In this document: one piece after another, positions 1 to 11,600 of the stretch
Numbering within the stretch: the first letter of the stretch is position 1
Layout: every line of letters begins with the position of its first letter
Source of the DNA: Leptofilum sp041748655
GTDB taxonomy: Bacteria; Chloroflexota; Anaerolineae; Promineifilales; Promineifilaceae
Reading direction: 5' to 3'
Length of the DNA: 64,000 bases
Assembly: GCA_041748655.1 (NCBI GenBank)
Contig: JBGTCV010000057.1
Span: 1-64,000, forward strand
Notes under the pieces: model-generated
Told to the model about the DNA's origin: nothing
The model's input: the letters and a program-made list of their open reading frames with translations, nothing else
Database searches by the model: none
Translations under genes and position numbers: made by a program

Positions 1-384
1 GAGGCTGGACTCTCGAAGCAAACGAGCAACCACTATCGCCAGGCGATGCACCAATTCTGCAGGTGGCTTCTGAAACGATCGCTGATGCGGGTGAACCCGA
101 TTAACGATATTCCGAAGCTGAACGTCGATACCGATCGCCGACATGATCGCCGAGCGATTGGAGTCGACGAATTCCAGCGACTGGTTGTCGCGGCCGAGGG
201 CGGCAAACCGGTGCAGGCGATCGATGGAATTGACCGAGCGGTGATGTACATTCTGTCGGCTTGGACGGGATATCGCCGCGGGGAAATCTCGAGTTTGACG
301 CTCGAATCTTTCGATTTTGATGCCGATCCACCGCGGGTCACGGTCGATGCCGGTTACAGCAAACGTCGCAAAAACCATTATTGA
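1..384 (+). pseudogene. Truncated tyrosine recombinase (phage-type integrase)
   Basis: The reading frame is open from base 1, so the gene begins before the window. The visible part holds the end of a SAM-like N-terminal DNA-binding domain (SNHYRQAMHQFCRWL) and the start of the catalytic domain, including the first catalytic arginine in the context AWTGYRRGEI. The frame stops with TGA just after the beta-hairpin (GYSKRRKNHY). The HxxR box, second His and catalytic Tyr that should follow within about 150 residues are missing, so it cannot recombine DNA. The sequence style resembles integrases common in Planctomycetes (recollection, not a search). It may be the relic of an integrated element lying to the left. 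Confidence 0.75.
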
Positions 385-499
385 CACTTTATTCATACAA
401 TTTACTCCTTAGCCCATTATTAACCATAAGCCTATTGTAGGCTTTGCGATATTTAATTTCAAACTCTACCCAGTAACCATTCATTGCTTACTGATTACA

Positions 500-527
500 G
501 TTTACTGTTTACTGTTTACTGTTTACT
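500..527. repeat. Four tandem GTTTACT heptamers
   Basis: Four exact head-to-tail copies of GTTTACT lie in the 177-bp gap between the integrase fragment and the glycosidase gene, with degenerate copies (TTACTGATTACA) just upstream. The tract is A+T-rich and non-coding. It is a simple-sequence repeat of unknown role; a similar short-period tract lies at 57790-57860. Confidence 0.7.
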
Positions 528-561
528 GATGGTTACCTAATATTCGTTTGGAGGTGTTCCC

Positions 562-2175
562 ATGACATTCACTGTTCGTCGTCATCAAATTCTGTTACTG
601 GCTTTGTTTATACTGTTGGCCGCGATTGCGCCTGTCCAGGCGCAAAACGAGCTAACGGCCGTTGTCCACCACAAGGGCAATCCCGCCCAGGTGCGCAAAG
701 CGCTCCGCATCGTTGCCGAAGACACCTGGGATTCCTTCGTCGCCATGACCTATCCAACCGGTTTGCCGGCCGACAATCTCCACGCCGATGGGTCACGCGC
801 GCGTTACACCTCACCGACCAACATCGGCAGCTACATCTGGAGTACCCTGGTCGCCCGTGACCTGCGCATCATCAAACCACCGGAGGCGCGTCAGCGCATC
901 GCACAAACGCTCGATACCCTGGCCACGCTGGAACGGCACGAAGCCAGCGGCCAGTTCTATAACTGGTATGATCCCGCTAACGGCGAGAAGCTAACAACGT
1001 GGCCACCCTCCGGCGACCCGGTCTATCCCTTCCTCTCTTCGGTCGACAACGGCTGGCTGGCGGCCGCGCTGATCATGGTCACAAACACAGTCCCGCAGCT
1101 GCGGGACGAAGCCCAAGCCATCATGGACGAGATGGATTTTGGCTTTTACTACGATCCCGGCGCCGGGCTGCTGCGCGGTGGCTTCTGGGATGAGCTGCCG
1201 CCCGGATGTTCCGCAGAGGATAATTACCCTGGTGTCGGTCCCGATGTTTTTTACACCTGCCACCATTACGGCACGCTGAACACGGAACCGCGCATCGCCA
1301 GCTATATCGGCATTGCCTGGGACCAGGTACCAGAGACCCACTACTTCAAGATGTGGCGAACCTTCCCCGACACCTGCGACTGGGGCTGGCACGAAATGCA
1401 GCCAGAGGGTGAATTCCATACCTACCTGGGCGTGGAAGTATACGAAGGCCATTACACCTATCGCGGGATGAACATCGTTCCTTCCTGGGGTGGCAGCATG
1501 TTTGAGGCGCTGATGGTGACGCTGCTGGTGCCCGAAGAGGAGTGGGGTCCGCAGAGCTGGGGGATAAATCATCCCCTTTACGTACAGGCGCAGATCGAAC
1601 ATGGCCTCGAGGATGCGCAGTACGGTTATTGGGGCTTCTCCCCCTCTAACAATCCCTCTGGCGGCTACCGCGAATACGGCGTTGATGCCATCGGTATGAA
1701 TCCGGATGGTTACGCATCCAATAACGACAACACGCTGGTTGATTATGGCTTCGGAGATTGTCGCCCGGCCCAGCCGCTCCCGCCGCCCTCCGCCTATACC
1801 AATGGGGTCGTCACGCCTCACGCCGTCTTCCTGGCGCTCGATTTTGCGCCAGCGGCCGCGCTGGAGAACCTGCAAAACCTGCGTGAGGACTTCGACGTTT
1901 ACACGGAACTGGGTTTCTACGACGCCGTGAATGTAGACACGGGCGAAGTGTCCCATTACTACCTGGCCCTGGATCAGGGCATGATTATGGCCGCTTTGGG
2001 CAACTACCTGCGCAACGACCGCCTGCAGCATTACTTTACCCGCGGCGAGATCGAGCAGGCTATCAGACCACTTCTGGCGATGGAGCAGTTCACCGCGGGC
2101 GTTAGCGGAGATGGTGCAATGACCATGATGCCTCAACCTGCCGCCTGGCAGCCGGCATTTTTAGAAACCCGCTAA
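562..2175 (+). CDS. Secreted DUF3131/glucoamylase-like glycoside hydrolase
   Basis: The 537-residue protein starts with a clear signal peptide (hydrophobic LLLALFILLAAIAP, then VQAQ). The segment TSPTNIGSYIWSTLVARDL near residues 82-100 is the hallmark seen in DUF3131/glucoamylase-like (pfam10091) proteins, including the beta-1,2-glucan-processing GH144 relatives and the C-terminal domain of cyclic beta-1,2-glucan synthase. Aromatic-rich segments follow, as expected of an alpha/alpha-barrel glycosidase. The start is supported by GGAGG upstream of ATG. The next gene, on the same strand, is a GH94 phosphorylase, so the pair probably releases and then phosphorolyses a beta-glucan. Exact substrate is inference. 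Confidence 0.7.
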   Translation: MTFTVRRHQILLLALFILLAAIAPVQAQNELTAVVHHKGNPAQVRKALRIVAEDTWDSFVAMTYPTGLPADNLHADGSRARYTSPTNIGSYIWSTLVARDLRIIKPPEARQRIAQTLDTLATLERHEASGQFYNWYDPANGEKLTTWPPSGDPVYPFLSSVDNGWLAAALIMVTNTVPQLRDEAQAIMDEMDFGFYYDPGAGLLRGGFWDELPPGCSAEDNYPGVGPDVFYTCHHYGTLNTEPRIASYIGIAWDQVPETHYFKMWRTFPDTCDWGWHEMQPEGEFHTYLGVEVYEGHYTYRGMNIVPSWGGSMFEALMVTLLVPEEEWGPQSWGINHPLYVQAQIEHGLEDAQYGYWGFSPSNNPSGGYREYGVDAIGMNPDGYASNNDNTLVDYGFGDCRPAQPLPPPSAYTNGVVTPHAVFLALDFAPAAALENLQNLREDFDVYTELGFYDAVNVDTGEVSHYYLALDQGMIMAALGNYLRNDRLQHYFTRGEIEQAIRPLLAMEQFTAGVSGDGAMTMMPQPAAWQPAFLETR

Positions 2176-2196
2176 ACTCGCGGCTGTCGCTCACGA

Positions 2197-2232
2197 GAGG
2201 AACCGCACACATCAGTCAACGTGCGGTTCCTC
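2197..2232 (+). promoter_or_regulatory. Perfect 12-bp hairpin between glycosidase and phosphorylase genes
   Basis: GAGGAACCGCAC and its exact reverse complement are separated by a 12-base loop. No T-run follows, so it is not a classical rho-independent terminator. It sits 47 bp before the GH94 start and could act as an mRNA processing or stability element, or as a weak attenuator between the two genes. Confidence 0.5.
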
Positions 2233-4586
2233 GGACGGATAAACGCAAAACTGGATCCTTGTTACCCCAGGAACAACTTATGTTATTACCTAATGACTTT
2301 GGCTACTTCAGCGAAAACGGCCGTGAATATGTCATCACCAACCCTGATACGCCCGCGCCCTGGATCAATGTCCTCTCGAATGGCGACTACGGCCTGGTAC
2401 TCTCACAGACAGGCAGTGGCTATAGCTGGCGGACTCACGCCTCACTGAATCGTATCACCCGCTGGTCACAAGACCTGGTGCGTGACGATTGGGGCAAATA
2501 CCTCTACATCCGCGACATGGACAGCGGCGCATTTTGGTCTGCCGGATGGCACCCGGCCGGACACGACCTGGAAGAGTATCAGGTACGGCATGGGTTTGGT
2601 TACTCCATCATTGAGTGGCAGCGCGAGACAATTCACGGCTCGCTGACCACCCTTGTTCCCCTGGATGATCCCTGTGAGGTCTGGCTGCTGCGCCTGGAAA
2701 ACCAGGGGGATAAACCACGGCGTTTACAACTCTTTACTTACCTGGAATGGCTGCTCGGCGCGGCTCCAGACTGGCACCGCGAGTTTCACCACCTCTTTAT
2801 TGAAACGCGCTATGATGAAGCTCACCGTGCCATGCTGGCGACCAAAGTTCTGTGGGAATTACCGGGTGAGAAAGGACCCCATCTCAACCGGAACTGGCCC
2901 TACGTAGCCTTCCACAGCTCCTCTATCTCACCGACTGGCTACGATGGCAACAAGGCGGCTTTTCTGGGTCGCAATGGCCGACTGACGACGCCGCGCGCCC
3001 TGCGCGACGGCCGTTCATGCAACACATCCGGCCGTGGCCTGGACGCAATCGCAAGTTTGCAGCTACCCCTGGAAATTGCCCCTGGGGAGGCAGCTGAAGT
3101 CGTCTTTACGCTGGGGGCGGTGGCAGATGAGACCCAGGCATTGGCCCTGGCCGAAAAATACAAAGAGCCAGCCGCCGCCCACCAGAAACTGGTAAACGTG
3201 GGCAGCTTCTGGCATGAAATGACTGGCCGTCTGGTTGTCGAAACGCCAGATCCTTGCCTGAACGTGATGGCCAATGGCTGGCTCGTCTATCAGACCATCG
3301 TCGGACGGCTCTGGGGACGTTCCGCCTATTATCAAATGGGCGGCGCTTATGGCTTCCGCGACCAGCTTCAGGACAGCCTCGTCTGGCTGCTGCTCGGACG
3401 GCCGGAAAAGACGTTGGAGCAGATTCGCCTGCACGCCGCCCACCAGTTTCAGGAGGGCATTGTACTCCATTGGTGGCATCCGTTGGCGGAATCCGGCTTG
3501 CGCTCAAACTACAGCGACGACCTGCTCTGGCTGCCATTTGTCGTCCTCCAGTACTTGCTAGAAACGGGCGACTTCGCCATTCTAGAGGAAGAGATGCCTT
3601 TCTTCGACGGAGGTTCAGCGTCTCTCTGGGAACATTGTCTACGCGCTTTTCAGGTTGCTCTCTCGCGCCGCAGCGAGCGGGGGCTGCCCTTGATTCTGGA
3701 AGGTGATTGGAACGATGGCCTGAATGCCACCGGCCCTGACGGCCAGGGTGAAAGCATCTGGATCGCCCACTTTCTTTACTATCTCCTCACCCGCTGGGTG
3801 GAGATGCCCATCGGGGAGGAGACTCGCAACCACTTTCGCCACGAGGCGGAAGCGCTGCGGGAGATCACCAATCAGCATGGTTGGGACCAGGCCTGGTACT
3901 GGCGAGCATCCACCGATGAGGGCGTGCGGTTGGGATCGGCCGAACGTGAGGAAGGTCGCATTTTCCTCAATGCCCAGACGTGGGCGGTGTTAAGCGGCAT
4001 GGCGCCGCCAGAGCGGGCGCAGCAGGCCATGGCGGCTGCGCGAGAGTACCTGTACACCGACTATGGCGCGCTGCTGCTTTTTCCCGCTTACAGCAAACCT
4101 GATCCAGACGTGGGCTATCTGACGCGGTACGCGCCCGGCACGCGCGAAAATGGCGGGGTTTACGTCCACGCCTCTTGCTGGGCCGTGTTGGCCGAACGAA
4201 AGCTGGCAGGCGCTGAGGCTGCCTACGATTTGTGGCGGCGCTTCTGTCCCCCACATCTCGCCGAGTCGCCCGAAATCTACGTGGCCGAACCCTATGTCAT
4301 GCCCGGCAACGTGAACGGCCCACACGCGGCCCAACCAGGGCAAGGTGGTTGGACCTGGTATACCGGGTCCGCTGCCTGGTATCTGCGCTCCCTGGTAGAG
4401 GGTGTGCTAGGGGTTACTGCCCATCTGGAAGGGCTGCAAGTAATGGCCGACCTGCCTAAAGATTGGGATAGTTTTCGGTTGCAACGGCGCTTTCGCGGGG
4501 CTGTCTATCATATTGAAGTGCGACGTGTTCGCGCGGAAGAAACGCCGGGTTGTGTGGTGAACGGCCGTTCCTACGACGGTGACTTT

Positions 4587-5129
<543 letters not shown>

Positions 5130-5218
5130 GATGATTCCTTGGCGCGGCAAATGTTGTTTTTGCCGCAAATTTCCCCGGAAACTGCGCTGCGTGTTTAGAA
5201 GTTTCCGGGGAAATCGTT

Positions 5219-5956
5219 TTATCGCTGCTGAACGGCCGTTACAAATCCCTCCACCACCTGTTCAATCCCCGGAATATCTGCGGCCAACTGGCGGGCAAGC
5301 TGCGACTGACCCAAGCAGAGCAATTTCAGGTGCAGCCCGTCTACCGGTTTTTGCGCCGCCAGGTCCAGGATGAGGTTGAGGCCGCTGGCCACTTCATCTG
5401 CCGCCGCTTTTTGCCCGTCTGGAGCCATTTGCAGATAGCGATTGACCCGGTCTACAGCCTGCTGGATGGTGAGCGTGGCGGCTGGGGGTGGGGTTGGCAA
5501 CGGCCGTTCCGCTGGCGCGGCCGTTGGCGTTTCCTGCTGCACGTTGGCCGACGACTCACGGCCAATGGCAATTCCCTGAGCGTTTTCGATGTTGCCCACC
5601 GTGATTTTGTCGCCACCTACCTTGTCACCCCCCACGTAATCGCCATAGACGTGGTAGTTGACCACCTGCTGGATGTTTTCCTGGGCCATGGTGGCTGGCA
5701 GTTCGAAGTCAGCCGGGACGTCTTGCCAGTTAACAAACGGCCGTTCCATCCGAACCTGATCAACCAATTCCTGGAGTCGGTTTTGCTTGGCCAATGAAAT
5801 GAGCAGGTTGCGAATAAACGCCGAGCGGATGTCACCCGGAATGTTTTCGAAATCAACCCCCAGGTCAAAACAGAGGGTGCGCACCTCGCTAAAACTGAAA
5901 TATTGGTCAATTTGCTTGTGCAGCGTAGATAAATATTTTGCGCTTTCTGTCGCCAT
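5219..5956 (-). CDS. Effector-associated-domain protein with GDKV-repeat linker
   Basis: Residues about 5-70 (LHKQIDQYFSFSEVRTLCFDLGVDF, then IPGDIRSAFIRNLLISLAKQ) match the bacterial Death-like effector-associated domains (EADs), which couple sensors to effectors in STAND/caspase conflict systems. Residues 105-140 contain the GDYVGGDKVGGDKITVGNI...QGIAIG module also present in the caspase and nSTAND neighbours. A Pro/Ala-rich linker and an alpha-helical C-terminal domain (about 160-245) follow. There is no catalytic motif, so it is probably an adaptor. The second ATG (5956) is better spaced from AGGA than the first (5959). It lies 29 bp after the caspase gene on the same strand. Confidence 0.75.
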   Translation of the reverse strand: MATESAKYLSTLHKQIDQYFSFSEVRTLCFDLGVDFENIPGDIRSAFIRNLLISLAKQNRLQELVDQVRMERPFVNWQDVPADFELPATMAQENIQQVVNYHVYGDYVGGDKVGGDKITVGNIENAQGIAIGRESSANVQQETPTAAPAERPLPTPPPAATLTIQQAVDRVNRYLQMAPDGQKAAADEVASGLNLILDLAAQKPVDGLHLKLLCLGQSQLARQLAADIPGIEQVVEGFVTAVQQR

Positions 5957-5984
5957 CATTCTTCCTTTGTTGGACTGCTGCTCG

Positions 5985-7454
5985 CTACTTGCGCAGCCGC
6001 TTCAAAATGTAGTTGGTTGCGCCGCCAGCGACCTTGGCCACCACGGAGTTGGTAAACAAATTGACAATCGTTTCGACAGCGGCTGGGGCGGTGGTGGCGA
6101 TACTTTCGATGAGTTCAGCCATCTTTTCATCATCCGCCGCTTCACCGCGCGCAGCTTCGGCCTGGAGTGCTTTGACCTGGGCAACGGCCGTTGCGTCTTC
6201 TCGCGCTACCTGCTGCAACAACGGAGCAAACAGCGGCGTCAATTCATCCACGCTGGGACCGTGCTGAATGCGTACATCGGCCCGCGCTTTGCGACCGATG
6301 GCAATGCCCTGCCCGCCATGAATATCGCCAACCTGAATTTTGTCGCCACCTACCTTATCTCCGCCTACTTTATCACCGTGAACGGTATCGCCTTCGTTCA
6401 CTGTCTTGCTGCCACCCACGTACTCACCTCCACCTGTATTAATGTTGTTCCCTATTTGTCCGATGTTTGCATCCCCAACGACATTGACTTGTGCCCCATG
6501 TACAGCCTGGTTTTGTTGATTAAACGTTGTGCTTGCCGGCGGTAATGGTGCCAACGGATCGGGCGGTAGCTGGCCCAGGCCTTTGGCCACGCCCTGCCCG
6601 CCTATGAGTTGGGCAATGGGGAAAACGCCAGAAGTCTTCATCACCGGGGTCTGGTCACGCCCCTGTGCATTGGCGGATTTTTTGACCTGATGCGTCACCC
6701 AGCTCATCACATCGGTGACGTAGACGACGGTGGCGTCGTCGGGATGGGGGGCGTGGCCGGTGAGCGCTTCGATCAGGTGGTAGGTGAACAGGCTCATCGC
6801 GCCATCGGTGCGTACGTAGGAGGATTGGCTGCCGGTGGAGGAGTTGAGCACCGCCCGCCCTTCGCCGTCTAGCAAATCGCTGACGTTTTTGGCCCCTGGC
6901 TCGGCATCGAAGCTGGGGATATTTTTGGTTTGGGGCAAATCCAGCGGGAAAGGAGCCGCTTCTACGTTGGCGGCGCTGTCGATGGCGGCCAGATCAACAT
7001 CTTTCACGTCCATTCCCGCGGCGTGGCAGCAGTCGAGGATGGCCAGCATCCGTTTGGCCTGAACGGCGCTGATTTCGGCGGTCAAATCTTCCGCTTTCAA
7101 GGCAAACTGCCGAATGCGGCTCAGTTCGCTGATGTTGTAGGGAATCAGGTAATATTGGTCGGTGGCATTGTCTACCATGCCGTGACCGGAGTAGTAGATG
7201 ACGGCCGTTGCCTGCGCATCTTCCTTCACCTTGCCTTGCAACCAATACAGCGCCTCTAGGATATTGTCGCGGGTGGCTTGCTCTCCCATGAGCAGCTTCA
7301 CGTTATCCGGATTGTAGGCGCACCGATCTGGATGAACCAGCACATCGTGGACGGCCTGCACGTCTTTGGCCACCGCAGGCAACGCCAGCCGGGGAATCTG
7401 GTTGGCGTCTACGCCAACGATCAGGGCATAACCATGTTCAAAAATAGTGCTCAT
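5985..7454 (-). CDS. Caspase-like peptidase (C14/metacaspase) with repeat linker
   Basis: Residues 1-250 form a caspase-fold peptidase: YALIVGVD start, catalytic His91 in YYSGHG, catalytic Cys143 in ILDCCHA, and the FTYHLIEALTGHA helix. Both dyad residues are intact. Residues about 300-400 contain several GD/VGGDK repeats ending in VGDI..GQGIAIG, the module shared with the EAD and nSTAND proteins. The last 90 residues are helical (TAPAAVETIVNLFTNSVV). No signal peptide, so cytoplasmic. Family knowledge: prokaryotic caspases next to EAD and STAND proteins act in conflict and regulated cell death. Here the usual receptor ATPase is deleted, so the protease may be orphaned or controlled by another sensor. 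Confidence 0.88.
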   Translation of the reverse strand: MSTIFEHGYALIVGVDANQIPRLALPAVAKDVQAVHDVLVHPDRCAYNPDNVKLLMGEQATRDNILEALYWLQGKVKEDAQATAVIYYSGHGMVDNATDQYYLIPYNISELSRIRQFALKAEDLTAEISAVQAKRMLAILDCCHAAGMDVKDVDLAAIDSAANVEAAPFPLDLPQTKNIPSFDAEPGAKNVSDLLDGEGRAVLNSSTGSQSSYVRTDGAMSLFTYHLIEALTGHAPHPDDATVVYVTDVMSWVTHQVKKSANAQGRDQTPVMKTSGVFPIAQLIGGQGVAKGLGQLPPDPLAPLPPASTTFNQQNQAVHGAQVNVVGDANIGQIGNNINTGGGEYVGGSKTVNEGDTVHGDKVGGDKVGGDKIQVGDIHGGQGIAIGRKARADVRIQHGPSVDELTPLFAPLLQQVAREDATAVAQVKALQAEAARGEAADDEKMAELIESIATTAPAAVETIVNLFTNSVVAKVAGGATNYILKRLRK

Positions 7455-7572
7455 TATAAACTCTCCGTTTTTTTGATAGACAGCGACAGCAGATTCTGCT
7501 TAATTCTCGTCAAAGCCCATGCCAACCGTCGCCTTGCCAAACTTGTTGTAATCAAACGGTTTTTCATCCGGA

Positions 7573-7758
7573 TCAACGCACGTCATCCAAGCTGAGCACC
7601 TTGGCAAAATCGGCCGTATCGCTCGGCAGCGCCGGGTTCAGGTGGGCTTTGTCATTGCCCAGCCGGGGCACCATCAGCCGGTCACCCAGCCACAAGCCCC
7701 GGTTCAGCTTGGCATCGGCTGCCTGTTGCGAACGGTAGGGGATATTTAGACGGGGCAT
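7573..7758 (-). CDS. Small protein resembling the N-terminus of C39-type peptidases
   Basis: This 61-residue protein has an excellent ribosome binding site (AAAGGAG 5 bases before ATG). It begins MPRLNIPYRSQQAADA, which resembles the opening strand of C39_2 papain-like peptidases (PYxSQ followed by the catalytic Cys). The Cys and His that would follow are absent, and the protein ends in LPSDTADFAKVLSLDDVR. It could be a domain fragment, a pro-peptide or inhibitor for the C39 domain of the 1055-residue protein two genes upstream, or an unrelated small protein. Function unknown. Confidence 0.6.
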   Translation of the reverse strand: MPRLNIPYRSQQAADAKLNRGLWLGDRLMVPRLGNDKAHLNPALPSDTADFAKVLSLDDVR

Positions 7759-7805
7759 ATTTTCTCCTTTTTTTGCATCATTCAACATGAAATCGGTAGT
7801 AACCG

Positions 7806-8579
7806 TTAAACTTGCTGAATCGAAACGCCAGCCGGGACATTGATCTCAATCACATTTGTCTGCTGGCTGGTACCCGTTTTTAGTGCAAAGCCGGTGGGAA
7901 GCTGCACGTACACTACCTGCCCGCCAGGTACGGCCGTTTCGCCCCCAGCATCTCCCGTATCCACAACCTCACCGCCACCGCTGGAATCGGTCGATAGTTG
8001 CTGCGCCTCCAGCTTGATGCCATCAAAGAAGAAATCTTTGGCCTTGTTCCACTTGCTTTTGACCCGGATAACGATTTCGGCCGTACCGCTGTCTGGCACG
8101 GTGAAGCTGATCTTGTGCGGGTACCATTTACGATCCCCCATCACTTTGCCGTTGACCCAGCCGCCCTCGCCGTTGACCCAGACGCTCGACTCCGCCCCGT
8201 AATCATCCGTTTCACCATGCATATGCACCTGAATAGGAACGGTCAGCACGGCCTGGCTGCCGGGCTGCAAACCGGTCACGGTTTGGCTGAGGGCTGCGCC
8301 AAAGGCGGCACCAAAGCTGAAAATCTTGTAGGTGGCATCCCCGTCCAGGATGAGGGCGTTGGCTGCTCCCAACTGTTCATGAGGCGGCAGTTGGTCTTTC
8401 AATTTGTGGACGCATTCGGGAATTCCCTGCACCCGGCTGTTGGGATCGTCATAGAGAGGATCTCCTTTGTTGAGCCATTCCAACTGCCAATGATTCGGCC
8501 GTTGGTTGCGCAAAAAATTTGCTTCTGGTAGAGCGGGTAAAGTTTCCCACCCTTCGCTAAAATTGCCGTTTTTTAACAT
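7806..8579 (-). CDS. Carbohydrate-binding-module-like protein
   Basis: The protein has about 257 residues. It begins NGNFSEGWETLP, the classic opening of carbohydrate-binding modules of the galactose-binding-like fold, and continues with jelly-roll strands (ALSQTVTGLQPGSQAVLTVPIQV...KISFTVPDSGTAEIVIRVKS) ending FFFDGIKLE. A Gly/Thr-rich linker leads to a C-terminal strand region (VVYVQLPTGFALKTG). No signal peptide is seen, as in its upstream neighbour. ATG 8579 is chosen because AAGGAG lies 8 bases before it; a GTG three codons upstream is too close to that site. It lies 36 bp after the preceding gene and is probably co-transcribed with it. Confidence 0.7.
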   Translation of the reverse strand: MLKNGNFSEGWETLPALPEANFLRNQRPNHWQLEWLNKGDPLYDDPNSRVQGIPECVHKLKDQLPPHEQLGAANALILDGDATYKIFSFGAAFGAALSQTVTGLQPGSQAVLTVPIQVHMHGETDDYGAESSVWVNGEGGWVNGKVMGDRKWYPHKISFTVPDSGTAEIVIRVKSKWNKAKDFFFDGIKLEAQQLSTDSSGGGEVVDTGDAGGETAVPGGQVVYVQLPTGFALKTGTSQQTNVIEINVPAGVSIQQV

Positions 8580-8614
8580 TGTGTACACTCCTTTTGATTA
8601 TTTGCTGGACAAAT

Positions 8615-11600
8615 TTAATTTCCCGACCCATTTCCCTTGGTGTAAACCATCGTGGAAATGATGGCGTTGCGCAGATTGGTTTCTACCGAATCTGAAGGCA
8701 CATATTTCATATATCTGGCTTTGAGTGAGGTGATCCGAGGCGAGGCGTTTGGCGGGGTGAGCGGGTCTATGATCTGGTAATCGTCCCCAGAACGATGAAC
8801 AATGACCACCCAATGCTGGTCAACAACGGCCGTATTCAACTGCGTATCCACCTGGGCCACCACAATATGCCCTTTGGCCAGCGCCTGATCAATCCGGCTG
8901 ATCGGGTTTTCGCCCGTCCAGACTGCCCAATCGACATCTTTGTTCGGCCACGACTTCACATTTTTATTAAACTGCAATCCGCCAACAAAAGCGGGTGCCA
9001 AAAATTTGACGACCGAATCCGTTCTGTTAAAACCGCCTTGATTGGGATCCATATTTTTCAACCGCTGGTTTAGCTCTTGCGGATTGATACGCACGCCATA
9101 CGCTGAAAGCGCCATCGCCATGCAGGTCATCAGGCAGCCCCAGGTGCCAATGGTTTGCTGGCCATACCCCAGTTGGTCGCCGCGCCAGCGTGGGTCTACC
9201 TGTGAATACCACATCGAGGGGTCGGCCAGCAGCCGGGCGAGGGGGGTGTTGGCGGTGGCGGTGTCGGCAACGGCCGTTGTCACCACAATCTTGGCCCAGA
9301 GCGGATCGCCAAAAAAGTTGCCCCGGTCATCCTTCAGCCGCCAGACAGAGTAGACATTGCCACTTTTGCCCTGGGGCGCCGTCATCGGCACGCTGAGGAT
9401 GACCTCATCACCCGGTTTGGCCACCGGTGCAAGGTGTGAAGCATTGCCCCGCGCCATTTCAAAATCACCTTCCACGTAAACCAGGTTAAATCCGTCACCC
9501 CATTGGCGCGTGCCACTGTTGCGCACCCGCCACTGTTTGTCAAAATCGGTGCCGCCCACAATCTTCTCAAAATCTGGAATAGTCTGGTCGGCCACAAACT
9601 TCATGTCTGGCGTGCGGGTCGAGGTGCCAACCGGGGAAGCGGGCACAACGGTGATATCGACATAGAAATGGGCAAATGGCTTGTTTTTGGGATCACGGAT
9701 TTGCCAAAAGCTGCGGTAAACGCGCCCGGCCAGCTCTGGCGCAGTGAGGTTGAGGCTAAAGACGGCCGTTTCCCCCGGTTTCAGCGCCGAAAAACCAGCC
9801 ACCTCTGGCAAACGGTAGCTGTTCTTTTCCGTCATTGCCGCCGGATTTGCGCCTTTGGCCACATAAACAAGCTTGAATTTGTCATCCCAGGTGGTGGTGC
9901 CGCTGTTCGTAAACGTCCAGCGGCAGGTGAAGGCAGACCCGGCAGGCACGGCGCTCAGGTTTGGCTCGGTAGCGGTGAATGAGGCAAAAACTGCTTCGGA
10001 AACATCGGCAAACAGATCGACCGATTTGGCCAGCCCCTTGTACCGGTCCCTCATCGCCACAAAGGCGTCGAAGATGTGCGGCTTGGGCTTGTTGTCGTGG
10101 GTGTTCATGCCGGAATTGCGCATCACGTCTGTCCAGCCAAACCAGATAAGCGCCTGCACGTAGTCAGCGTAGTTGGTGGCCACTTCATTGACAAATTCGC
10201 GCAAATAGGTGGCAATATCGGCGTAATGTTCTGGGCCGATGTGAATATCGGCCGCTGCACCCACCTCTGTAATCCACAGCGGAGTTTTGGGGTACGCTTT
10301 TTTGAACATATTGAGCGCATCCCCCAGCCGACCAATGCTGCCGTAGTTGAAGATGGCGTGTTTGACGAAACGGCCGTACGGATGATAAGCCAGCGCGTCA
10401 ACCGGCAAACTGCCGCCCAGCGCCCGCTGCACCTGCCGCACGTACTCAATCGCGTTATCCGGCCCCGTCTTCAAGCCGCCAAAAATCACCCGCCCGCCCG
10501 GATGGGCCTGGCGGATGGCGGCAGCGGCGTGCTGCAAAATCAGAGCATAGTTGGCCGGGGCAATGCCAATGGCCGAATGGTTTGGGTTTCCTTTGTCGTT
10601 GCCAAATTCGCTGTCCTGCTCGTTGTGAATCTGGTAGGCCACCATATCGCCAAATTCGGCACAGACGCGGGCCACGCGGCCACACTGTTCGCCAAACTGC
10701 TGGGCGTAGGCGTGCCAATCCCCGCCGCCCCAGGGGCCGTTGCCCCAGTAGGTGTCCTGGTGCAAAATGATCAGCGAGCGTATGCCCTGGCTGGCATACG
10801 TCTGGATGATGTGGCGATACCGGTGTTGGTACGCCTCTTCGGGCGTCAGTTTCAGGCGCGAAGCCCAGAAGACAAAGCGTACCCAGCCCAGACCGTTCAT
10901 CCGTTCCGCATCCAGGGGATGGCCGTCGTTGATGTTGACGTTCATGCCAAACTGCACTTTTTTGTCGCCGGGGGCAGCGACGGGAATGTCTGGGGTCAGT
11001 TGGCCAGCCACCCCTATAATGAGCCAGCGGGTATCGCCAAACGGCGTGCCGCTGGCGTCGCGCAGCTGCCAGTGGAAAGCATAAGCGCCCGCGCTGGTGG
11101 GGGCGGTAAGGCGCAGGGCAATCTCTACCGTTTCAGCGGGATTGACGCGCTCCCGCCCGGTGAGGGCGCGCAGGGTAGTCACGGCAGCCAGGCCCATCGG
11201 GTTGGGGCTGTGGTTTTGGGTATCGGCAACGCTCTTGTCCAGGTAAGCCACCTGAAAATCGCCGGTCCAAACGGCCGTTCCCTTGTTTTGCAGCGTCCAG
11301 GTGGCCATAAACTGCTGCCCTGGCTGCATACTGTTAAAGTTGGTCACGCTGTTGACAAAGTTGACCATCTGGTAAGCTAGCGTCGACCCCGCCGTGGCTG
11401 GCACCACCAGCCGCATCCAGCGCACCGGGCCGAAGCGACGGCCGTCTGGCGTTTGCAGCTGCCAGTTGGTGGCGTGGGTGGCGGCCGCGGCCGGGGCGGT
11501 GAAGGGCAGAGTGAGCTGCACCGTCGCCCCCGGCGGCACGTCGCCGATGCCGAGTTCGGCCAGGGTATAGGCTGTTTTGGTGGCGAGGGGGGCGCGGGGG

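Noticed and set aside
500..527. CRISPR array
   Set aside because: The unit is 7 bases with no spacers. No other regularly spaced repeats were found and there are no cas genes in the window.
991..2136. Long 381-codon frame on the minus strand
   Set aside because: Complete shadow of the DUF3131 gene, which has a signal peptide, ribosome site and family motif on the plus strand.
10076..11380. 434-codon frame on the plus strand
   Set aside because: Antisense of the NBR1/glycosidase protein; no ribosome site and no domain pattern.
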